From Norana najaformis (Eukaryota; Annelida; Clitellata; Crassiclitellata; Hormogastridae): DNA of 64,000 nt. Position 1 is the stretch's first letter; the number at the start of each line of letters is the position of its first letter. The stretch is from assembly GCA_964023275.1 (NCBI GenBank), contig OZ029916.1, forward strand, positions 21,273,389-21,337,388. Reading direction: 5' to 3'. The notes under the pieces were generated by a model. The model was given only the letters and a program-made list of their open reading frames with translations, ran no database searches and was not told where the DNA came from. The translations under genes were made by a program, and so were the position numbers. Of this stretch, positions 24,201 through 36,200 are shown piece by piece.

Positions 24201-27200
24201 AACAGGGCTTCCACTAGATCTTAACACTGGTGAACTTGCTCACCTTGTTTGTTGCTTGGATGGAGTCCCTTCTCCTGTCTCTGCGAAGACTATGACCATC
24301 CAGCCCAAACAAGCCTCGGCACACCAGAGAAACCAGTACCACCAGAAGACGCCATCAGAAGGACCAATTCATCCCACGGCCCGAAGAATGAGAGAGATAT
24401 GGGCCTACCATTTTCGTTTTTTTAAATCTTCGTGTTTTTAAATCATCAGTTTAACGACATCTCATGGCATCAGCGGCCTTTGACGTCATATAACAAATCA
24501 GCAATTTCCAAAAGAAACAATCTGCACATTAGACTATACAGCTATTTAACACATTTGCTCTTTAAACTACACAAATAACTAACATCAGTGTACTGCAATT
24601 TCAATTACTAGCTAAGTATATGTGAAAGAATTTTATACAGTATACAAACATAACATGACAAATCGTAGTTTGCCATACTACTCCGTAGTTTCATACTGAC
24701 ATTCGATGAACAGGTATTATGTATCAGCAGGACATGAAGAGAACATAAGGTATGGTTTATGTATCGACTTATTATTCACAATGATTTAGCATGACTAGAC
24801 AGTGTCACGCCCCCTAAGTAATCAATTCCCTCCAATAGGATTTTGCCCACCTCCCCAAACAAACGCGTGACTCTGCCTCTGTACAACTAACTACATTTTG
24901 TAAGTTGCACATGTATGAAAATATGACTTTTCCATTATTATTTTAAACCAAAGAAAGAAATACGTCATTAATTAAGCAAACTATGTCCTGTTTGGTAACA
25001 CTATGTATTTACACAAGCAATCAATATTAATTTTCAGTCCTATCATTTCCATTAATGTTAGCAACAGAGTGATATCCTACATGTACATATGCTTACTGTG
25101 TGGTAAACCATGTATCATCACAAGATGTAGTCTGTTCTAGTAAAAGAACAACAAAAGCAATAAGCCCATGTTCATTAAACATACTGCGTGATATTTGGTA
25201 ACACTATATACGATATTTACACATTGCAGTCAACATATGACAATCCGAGCATTTCCATTAATGACAATAACAGCTTACCATCCTACATAGTTTTACTGGG
25301 CTTTTCAAACATTTATCATTTAAATGGTGTAGCTTATACAGTAGTTTTAAAATTCTATAAGAGGCGACCTGTATATATGCGTTCCATTAGGTAATAAAAA
25401 CCTCACTTTGCAAAAACCAGCATGACACAAAAGGTTCCTCAAAGTAACATCAAAACCTTTGGCAATACATTTCTCACGAAGTTTCTGTGCAATTTGTTCT
25501 TTGCAACAATATAATAGTAGATGTGGAATTGTTTCCTGAACGTTGCACATATCGCACTGTCCTGTGGGATGTAGTTTAAGACTGAACAATCTGTTGTTTA
25601 AATTCACATGACCCAATCTTTATCGAGTTAATTGGACTTCTTTTTTCCGATTTAAGTCTAAATACTTAATATCCTTACTTACAGTAGGAATTAGAGCCTT
25701 ATAGAATTGACCCCTCTGGTCATTAGTGTATTCCATTTGCCATTTGTCAATAATATGTGTTTTTCAACAGGGAAACTTCAGAGAGTTCGGTATAGTTAAT
25801 CGAATTGATATGATCTAGACAGAGTGATTCCTTAGCTAAATTATCAACTATTTCATTGCCAGATATATTGATATGACTAGGTATCCAAACTAACCCAAAC
25901 GTACTCAATGCAATGCTATTGTATGAACTAATGGTTTCACAGAGCAATGTAGGCCTAGATTTCGACTGATATTCCTTGAAAGATGTGTTAGTACGCTTAA
26001 CAAGTCCGAAAATATGACAAAATGACGAGGCATTTCATTTTCAGTTTGAACTATCCATTTGATACCTTCCACTATCGCTGTCAGTTCGGCCGAGTACACA
26101 CTTGAATAGTCACATATTCGAAATTTCCGATATACATCTTGACTAGGTATAGCAAAGGCCGCGGCAGCTACATAGCCCGCTTTTGAACCATCTGTATATA
26201 TACCAGTGTGATGTTGGTATTTTTACATACGTTCAAGGACTAATTGTTTAATGTATTCTGGATGATCTACATTTTCATTTTTATCCTACTCTGATCTTAT
26301 ATCCTACTTATATTCCTACTCTGGCGCCCTCTACTGGCCCCTCCCACGCGTGATCTCTCTAGCCAATACTCTTTGGCCTTCACGACTGTGAGAGCTGAAG
26401 GCAGGTTTGAACCCAGCCGAACGCTCAGCCACCCCATCTGCCGGTCAGGCTATGCCTGTCTTACCCACTGTGCCCACATGCTGCCTACATCGCTTCCAGC
26501 AAGACTCCTCTGTCCGTCCAGCCTGCCCTAATTACTCTCCTTTAGCAGGTGAATCTCCATTATTTACTCACACATTTATTTATCCAGTGTCAGATCTCTA
26601 GCGACGGTGTAACTCACAGGAAGTGACACCCCGACTGTTACCAAATGAAACCTCTCATGTCCAGAATATAATATCACTACATATACAAGGTATTGTCAAG
26701 TCCAGAAATTAATTAAATTTTGCATCTACTAAAGCATCTGTTTTCTCACACAATATTCTGACTGATTCTAGTAGCCTCTGTTGATATTCTAGTTGAATGT
26801 TGCTGGTTTTAGATGGAATTCTGAAAAAAGATGTCGTTATGCTTAACTTCTTTCCGGAATTGAAGGATGCGGACTACACCAACAAACATGAATTTATCTT
26901 CGTTGTTGACAGATCTGGTGAGAACCTAGTTTTGCTGCTTCAGCCAACAATATATGGATTAATCAGTTAACAAAGATATGTTTGTGTTTTTAGTTCAAAT
27001 TATGTTTGTTCCATTTTTGGTCATTTGGTTGGTGATGAGTGATGACTACGTAATGGAGCAGGTGGACATTTTTTCTTATGCTTTGGTACCGTGACTCGAG
27101 AGTGGCACACTTTCCCGTGCGATACATTGGACCATCTTTCTGGAACAATCCTCCACTGTAAATTCGAACTATCTGGCTGATGGACAATGAATGCATGTTT

Positions 27201-30200
27201 GTTTAGAAACAATGATCGATTGATATCTTGTGCATTAATGAAATCAGCACTGTAGAAGTCATTAGATTAGGTTAGATTCGACGCACACACATGTATGTAC
27301 ATGGGTACATATATACACAAACGTATTTCAGTTAGTGAGTCAGTTTAATACTCATACTAACATTTTGGCTTGGAATTTTTCTTTAGTTTGCTAATATAAA
27401 GAAGTCTATTACTACCACAGGAAGCATGAGTGGATCACGCATGAAAGGAGCAAAGGAGACACTTTTGCTCTTTCTTAAGAGCCTGCCGCCTGGATGTTAC
27501 TTTAATGTGGTTGGATTTGGTTCCGACTTCGAGGTTCTATTCCAAGAGTAAGTCAAACAGTTTTCTGAGTTACTATTTCTCCTTAATTATAGTGGAAGAA
27601 GATAAATGGTCGTTTCTTACAAGCCTTTACTGCCAGCGGTTTTCTAAGGCATGATCTGGTGAAGTGACCGAGTAAGCTGCTTCAGGCTATACTCATCTGC
27701 CAGTAGTTTTCTGCATATTTAATGGTGGATTTTTTAAGCATTGCAGACGTGTGTGTAGATCTGTGTGTTTTATCCATGAATTTAATTATGAATATATTCC
27801 AAGTTTTGCAGTTTTATGCATGATCAAGTATGCTTTAGAATTTATCGCCTTTTGATATATTAAATATTTTGTTATTCAGATAATTCGAGATATGTGTACT
27901 TGGAATTGCATTGAATATCTGCATTATTATATTTGCTACCTTTAATACATTTTAGCTGTCAGTTGTGGTAGGAATATTCTGAATTTGTCCTTGGGTGTAC
28001 AACTATTTGCACCCAAGAATATAATTTACTGTTTTCTAGAGTTTGATGGCATTTTTCTTCCAGAGGCAGTCGAGAATATTGTGAGGAGACACTGAAGGTC
28101 GCATGTGAACACCAGCAGATGATGGAAGCAAACCTTGGAGGCACAGAGATACTGGAACCCTTGAAGCACATCTACGGAAAGCCACCGATGGCCACACACT
28201 GTCGAGAGGCACTCCATTTCATTGTTTCATTAAACTGAGCACATTAATGCACATCTGAGCTGAGATTTCTGTCTTAATGACGAATGACTATCCCACTGTC
28301 AGTTTGAAAGCGTATTGCTTCCAAAAGTTAGATTAAACGACCCAACTACCGATTGTTCCGCAGATTAACTCTGATGTTGATTGTTTCCAGATTCTTCTCC
28401 TGACAGACGGTGAAGTGATGAATACACAGGCCGTGATTGATTTGGTCAAGGAGAATGCCAACAGCACAAGGTATGAAGACATTGTACTGCAGCTACATCC
28501 ATCTAGTAACAAGCCGTCATCACCTCCAGTAGCATATACACCCCTAATGTGCGCTGGACGTCAACATTACAGTATTCACCATATTATTCTTTACTGTCAC
28601 TGTTGTGGTTGTCAAATCCGGCATCCTAATTTCTGATGTCATCATGACTTGTATTTGTAATCATCTTGTCTCTTCTACCAACCGTTATCATCTTCAGCAT
28701 CATTATCATCATGATTAATAAAATAATTGTTCATCATTATCATTATTGTCACCATGTGTAGGCTTTCCGTGTCATGAACACATGCATCTAGACACTTAAT
28801 ATAGTGTCTTTTAAGTATCCCAGGAAAGCACTGCCTAGATTAGTCTAAGCAGTGTCCTTGTTCACAGTGATCATCATCATCACAGTCACCATCATCATCA
28901 ACAGCACCAACATAATCTTCGTCATGTTCATTAATAATTTTTATCACCGCCTTGACCCTGTAATCATCGCTGTCATCTTCATCACTGTTATCACTATTAG
29001 ATAACTCTCCGTAATCATCATCTTCATTTTCATGATCAGCAATATAGTCATCATCTCCTTGATTGTTGCCGCTATCTAAGGTTGGTTGCATGAAATATTT
29101 GCGGATATTCCTAACATACAGTTTTGATTGCTTTGTTTTCAAGAGTGTTCTCTTTTGGAATTGGAGAAGGAGCCTCCACTACTCTAATAAAAGGAGTCGC
29201 GAGAGCTGGACGAGGAAGGGCAGAATTTACAAAGGAGACTGAAAGACTGCAGCCTCTTGTAGGTCTAGGCATAATTTAGCATCTCCACTTTGGTTATGAA
29301 TTTTATTTAGTGTTTTATTCTACCTAAATTACAGTACATATAATATAAATCAATGGTTATATACTTCTGCTTTGTTGCAGAACTATGCGTCATATTATTG
29401 TTCTTTGGATGTTCTCATTTTGTTGCTGTGTTTGTTCTTTTGTTTTTGTTCATTGATGTGCCGTCGATCGTCATACTGCTCTGATTTCGTTTACAATATT
29501 AGACATGGTTGGCGAGTTTCTTACAAGATTGGTTGGCATGTTTGAGCCAAACTCCAAGCAGAATATCGAAAGTTTTCACTGCTATTATATTACTAGATGA
29601 CTTCTTTAGCAGTTCATTTGTTCTAATACCTAAAAGATCAATTTTTGGTTCTTGTACTATAATCTTCCGTAAATAATTGCTCATATTTCGTTGTTGTACG
29701 TGTTGAGAAACGGTGAAACTGAAAGCCTCAGGTAAAAGTAAGAAATGCTGTTGCTTGGTGGATTTAAGGTGGTGAAGACTTTGAAGGCAGCCATGCAGCT
29801 GGCAGTGACTGATCTCCATCTCGACTGGCAACTCAGAGAAAGATCTTGTGAATTGATTCAGATGCCAAAGGAGATGCCTCCTGTTTTTGCTGGCGAGAGA
29901 CTCATCATTTATGCAATGACTTCAAAGGATAAGGTACATGTGGGATAGCGAGATGACAGCTTAGATGAGTTTAATGACTAATTTTCTTAAAGTTGTTTAT
30001 CATTCAGCCAATATTTGAATACCAAGCAGTAATATGCAATCCCACTTTCAGGCGAAGTTATTACTCATTTTCTTATTTAAATGCTTAATCACCATGAATC
30101 TTCAGTTATGCAGATATGTAGCTATGCGTCGTAATAGTTCTAATGGTGCTGCTGATAGGACTACTTAAAGAAATGTTTTTAACACAGGCGATGCTCGATG

Positions 30201-33200
30201 GTAGGGTACAGCTTAAAGGTAAGATAGGAGAACACAGTTTGGAGTTTGAAATTGATGTCGATGCCAGTAAAAATATTTCCTCAAGTGAAGGGACTTTTCC
30301 AATCCATCGCCTGGCAGCCAAGGCACAAATTAAACAACTTCAGGATGCTGGGAAAGGTAAGAGTATCTCAAAATATTCTATGATAAATGGGCAGTATTAA
30401 TTTCTACATTTGTAATTTTTATTCTTACATGCTTCATTGCTATTTTATTTACTTTTAGCAGGAAGTATGTGATACCTCATGAAGAAAAAAATGCAGGAGC
30501 ACCAAATATTTATTTATTTTTATTATTAGTAGTATTACTATTATTATTATTAGTACTATCAGTAGTAGCAGTAGAGGTAATAGTAGTAGCAGCAGCATCA
30601 GTAATAATATTATTATTACTGTAGTAATTGTTGCTGCTATTGTTGTTGTTTTTATGATTATTACAGACTGTTTTTCAATATAAAACTATACTGAAAACGC
30701 GTAATATAGACAAGTTTTAATGATTGCGCACCGACATAGTTAAATTTAATATATGCTGTGTTTCTAGGGCAATAATCTCCTGACCAAACATCCCCTAGGA
30801 AAATACCCCTCAGTTTCAAACGTCTTGGCCAATAACCCCCAAAATTAACAAGTAAGCACATGAAGAAAATATCTAACATTTTTAAGTTCTTGAAACAATT
30901 TTCTAATGCTGAATTGAAACATATAGCAGTTTAGATAATTGAATTAATAAGATTTATTGTGTTTGATCACCCACAAATGAGAAACTCTCAGTTTTTGCAG
31001 TTGGCAACGATTTGCAGAATTCTGGAATTTCTTTGGTGGCCTTGTGGAGTGTCCCTCTAGCAGCCAGTTGCTTGCATGTTGCTACGAGGCCTGCTTCTCC
31101 TGCAGATGGTTAAAAAACCCAGATATTCAGATTGTAGCTACCAATGCCTGCTTTAATGCTCCGATGTCATTCGCAATTGAATTATTTAATTACCAACTTC
31201 TGTAGCACCGATGTCTAATGCAGTATATTAGCTAATTAAATGCTAATTAAACTTCCTGCACAAATACTGATTCTAGATAGCCAGACTTGATGTCAACCAA
31301 CTTGATCTGATATTTGAGTTACAAACACCATATAGCTATACTGCTGTGATTTGACAGGTGGAATGTTACATACTTATGAAAGGAAGGCTATAGATAATTT
31401 TATTAGCTATTAGACTATTAACTGAGTATTCTGAATTGCATCTGGAAATGAGGTCGTTGGCCGGTGGTTTATTTATGCATTCAGTTGACTACTTGAATGG
31501 AACCCAGTGGCTCAATGCTAAATTGCCATTTTAGACTTGTGTCTTTGATATTTAAAAATCCTTTAAATTCTTCAGTATCAGGTTAATTGTTTCTCTTTAA
31601 TCACCAAAGACTTTATTGCAAAATTGATCAAAACTGAGCCATTATAGTAGACCTCTCATGATTATCTATTGTAATAAATAATCTTACCGATGCGGTGTCC
31701 TAAATTGAGAAAATTAATTTTTATGTAAATATTTAAGAAGCACTTCAACAAGTTACTCATTTTTGCTAAGCCTGCTTGATTTACACTTGATAATTCTCCA
31801 TAGTACAATATTCTTGACTTCATGCTTTATGAGTAATTTCATCAGTATTTCATTTGATCTACCATAACATTTTTATAACACTTTATATATGTGTCACGAA
31901 TAGAAAACCCGTATGTTCATGAAATATCTTTTTTCCTCCAACATCAGCTGCCAGGCTACCACATTTTATGTACGGTCTTTATATATTGACCTACAACTTT
32001 AAATATGTACAGTTCTGCTTAAAAAACCCTTAAAATGTTCGGTACAATTATTGTCCACCAAACTGCTAAAATATGAGCTACTTACATCTTTCCTGGCCAA
32101 ACTTCTAAACAAATAAGTTTTCTTCTTAAATCAGACTACTGCCATTTTAAACTGCACACTTTTCCCTTCTCTCGATTCCCCTCTCTCTCAAACCAGCTAG
32201 CCCTTTTAAATCTCAATCCTTTCAGAGACACCTTTCATTCAGTCATGCCCTGAATTCACTTAAGCGTGACCACAAACCTGGTATTTTTTATGTAGCGCTA
32301 ATGTTCCCTTTCTTCGCTACAATATGTAGATAAATATTTGGGGGTTACTGACGAGGGGGCTGTTGTCCAGGGATACCATTACTGCAGACCAGCCTGACAT
32401 AGAACCACACTTCCAACAGGCTTTGGTATGATATTTTTGATGTACTGCTTGTCTTTTCTTACGCCAACTTAGTTATTCTATTCTGACTAACTAGATCTTT
32501 TTAGCCATCTTGGAAAATGATCAAAAATGACTAAACAATCCATCTTTTATATTCAAATACTTATTTTAATGTAATTTTGGGCAGATAAAAACAAAATGTC
32601 GATTGTGTTGCTGAGTACGGCTGCCAATATCATTTCGTGCCACACATCTATGGTTGGGGTTGATAAAAACCGTAAGCAGAAGGTCGTGGGTGGTATGATG
32701 CGGCGAAGTGTTCCCATGATGTCCGATACAACACTGTATTGTGCGGCACCTACACGTAGCTTGTCACGTGGATTAAAGGTAAAGGTAATGATGACAGTGT
32801 CCTAAACATTTTCACTAGTCTTTCAGAGATGTTTAGAAAATTATCATCGAATCTAATGTAATCTAGTCTAACAACTTCTATAGCCCAGTTATCATAATGC
32901 ACAAAGTTTAAATCGATGGTCTGGTCAAGTGAAATCGTAGTTACAATTTATAATCAATTGGGAAGCCTGGTTGAAATCAGATGGGTCAGGGAAACCAGAA
33001 GTCAGGCTACGATGGGTGAGCAAGTAGAAACAAATGCCTCAATGGGTCTAAAGTTTAGACCTGAACGACAATAATGAACTGACAAAATGGACAGAACTGG
33101 GCAATGGATTTATAAACCATAAGAGTTGTTTAATTAATGAGTTCTTAAAGAATGAACAAAAGGAAATTAAGTAGAATGTATGCATATTATATATGTTTGT

Positions 33201-36200
33201 GTGTTTCTGGACATTAGGTGATACCTTATTAAGAACCTTGCAAAGAGCTTACCAGTAGATTTGTTTGAATATTTATGTAGCTAACTGAGTTATTTATGAG
33301 ATGTAATAGTTAGAGTATCCAGTATTTATACATGTTATGTGATGGTTATTATATGATGCATGAGACATGTCCCTGTGTTGTCCACTTTAAGGCGTAAGTA
33401 CATAGCATGTCAATGTCTACTTAATCGCTGACACATGATGAGGGCACAGGCTGTGTCAGTACCTACGCCAATGATGATGTTGATGATGATGATGATGATG
33501 ACTGCGCCCTGATACCTAGGGTAATATTTCGTAAATAACTGAACTAATTTTCCTTATAATTGTTTAGAAGATTTTTATGTGTGACGAGAAATATTTGAAT
33601 ATTTTTGCATGGGACGCTTGAGGTGGAGTCTGAAAAGAGTTTGACCATGTCTATAAATGGCTTTGATATGTTATTTGTCCTAGAAAAAAAGTGCAGGTTT
33701 TGGAATAGCAAGATCATCAGGAAGCTCTGCACAAGCCTATCGTTGTTCTTCACAGATAAGTGCGTTTCTTTCAAGTTTTGACAGTGCTACACGGTGTGAC
33801 GACTATGATAGTATCTGCAAATATCTTCATATTCTAAATCTTCAATCTTCTTCATAGGTTAACCTTTCCTTTTTCCTTCTTATTAAGGGATGATTTCAAA
33901 TTAAATTTATTCCTTGAATAGGGTTTGGACTCGTAGACTTGACACAGATGTATGCATGCACTGTGCATGTATCAGCATAATTCTGTAGCACCTGTTAAGA
34001 ACCTCTTAGAGATGCTCCTTGTGTTATCCGGCCATTTATGTAGTGCATTTCAAGAACTTCTGAAAAGCCTGTTGCTGGATGTTCTAAAATGATGTTTGAG
34101 TTATAAAAGTAAGATATCTAAACGATTTCATATTTCTGGAAAACAGCAATTTCTCCTGTGGCTAAATGATGGTTGTTTGCATGGAAGAGATCTGGAAGTC
34201 TGTGGTAGACACGTGGAGACCAACCAAGGAAATTCCATTTGTAGTTGATAGTTGATGTGTATTCAGAGCAACAGGTCTATACAGTGTTGAAGATGGTGGG
34301 AAATGACACCTAGGCAGTTGCAGCAAATCATAACCAAGTTGACAGTTCAGCACAACGAATCTGAAGGTTTCTCGCACTCCCAGGTTTGGGCTATTCAGCG
34401 AATTTTAGCATCGCTTCAGATGCCGGATGACCAGTGATTGTCGACTGGCGAGTGCCTCTCTGTAAGAAGCAGCCAGTGCAAACTTAAAGGCTCTTAGTTG
34501 CTGTTGATATTGCTGTCACCAACAGCGCCCAGATATTAGTGCAGTGAGGGATAAAACATGAAAATTGGACATGTTGTCTTGGCCTGATTTTGGCAAAAAT
34601 TGTTCAGATTGAATTCTAGGAGGGGCAAGAGCCCCAGCTGGCCTTTACGTAAGGGTATTCTTTTGGGGGTCCGACATGGAACAAATTCCTTAGTTTACCT
34701 TGCCTGAATGATAAAACGAAAAATACATGGGCTGACGTGTGTTAGTCATACCGATGGATCATTGGATCATCATAGCCAACGACCTTGATGGTAGAAGAGG
34801 CCTGAACTTCAAAAACTCACACGAGACCCATTTAGTAACTAGGGAACGCATAGTCACATGCACTGTTACAGAACAGCAATATTATCAAGAGCACACACTG
34901 CAAAATAACCAAATATCACCATATTGTGTTTCTAATGTTCCACAATAGCTGTATAGTAAACAGCAACATTAAATTGTCAGTTGGCAAAAGTGGAACTTGA
35001 ACGTATAGATTAGTCGGTGGTCTTCAGCTGGGCTGTATAAAGAGTTCAAAACAATTGGGAGAAGCTGCTTTCACCAACCTGCAGTTGCTTGGTACTGTAG
35101 CAAAGCAGAAATGATGACCTAAAAGCAGCAAATGCTTATAAAGCCAGTACAAGTTTCAGAATCTGTCTGGTAACTCTGTAATGGTGATCAGCTTTGTTGA
35201 TCTAAGATTGCACATAGTGGCCTCATTTTTCTCGAATATAAAGAATTCCAGATTCTAGCAATGAATCCACATCTGTTCGTTTTGTCACTTGTTTCTTATC
35301 AGTCGGGTCTAAAGATAAGAATAATCTGTTTCTAATGTTTTCTGTAGCGTAGCCCGACTTCCGGGCTCCATGACCTATATTGAATTTTGACTGCAGTATG
35401 ACTTGACAGCAGTTCACTTGAAGCGACCATTGATTGGTGCCTTGGCCATCACGATAACGGCACCACAGAAATCACTAGACTATTGTAGTGCTAAATTAAC
35501 TTCTGATTTTGGTGCAGCTCGCGAATGCATGGCGCCCAGTGGATTGGACTACTTTGAATCTCTTGATGGTGCACCGAGAACTAAGGGGCCAATGAAAGAG
35601 CCAAACTACATGGATCTAGTAGCTCTACAGACTTTCTCTGGCCAGTGGATGCTGAATGCAGAAGTTGCTGGAGTCATGAACACTACTTTGGATGCACTGC
35701 AAAGTGTGGCTCCTATAAAGGTACTTTGTCATTTCATCATAAATTTCACTCACTTTTGAGCAGGCCTGGATTAAAGGCTACGAGGGGCCCCTCGGCACAA
35801 GTAATTGTGCGGGGTTTCCCTCCCATCCGCCGCAAAAGCGGCTACCACAAAGTTGGACGTGGTCTGAGGACCATGTTCAATCTCAGGCTGGGTATGGGGT
35901 GAAGCCTCATTCACCGACACTTTTCCTTGCACCTATAGGCTAATAAGAGTTTTCTGTCTGTCGCTTTGATTATGATTTATATGCTGGGTAGATCATTAAA
36001 TGTTTATTTAATATATGGTAATTGTGATTATTTAGAGAGTCCAATTTTGTGTCTCTAATTTAAAAGACTGCAGTTTCAACATCATTAGGCTTTCCCAGTT
36101 GGTATGTGGCAACGTGTCAACCTTCAGCTGAGTTAATAAATATGCTGGTGATTAAGTGGTTAATTAGTGTCAGATTTCTTGCTTGGCGTCTGCGTCAGCC

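Noticed and set aside
28840-29142. Acidic protein on the minus strand
   Set aside because: Produced by ATC/CATCAT triplets in a VWA5A intron.
35403-35517. Taking the whole open frame 35403-35759 as the constitutive VWA5A exon 14
   Set aside because: The first part matches a dispersed LINE-tail repeat, and the acceptor at 35518 gives the only phase compatible with exon 13. It is kept only as an alternative-splicing hypothesis.
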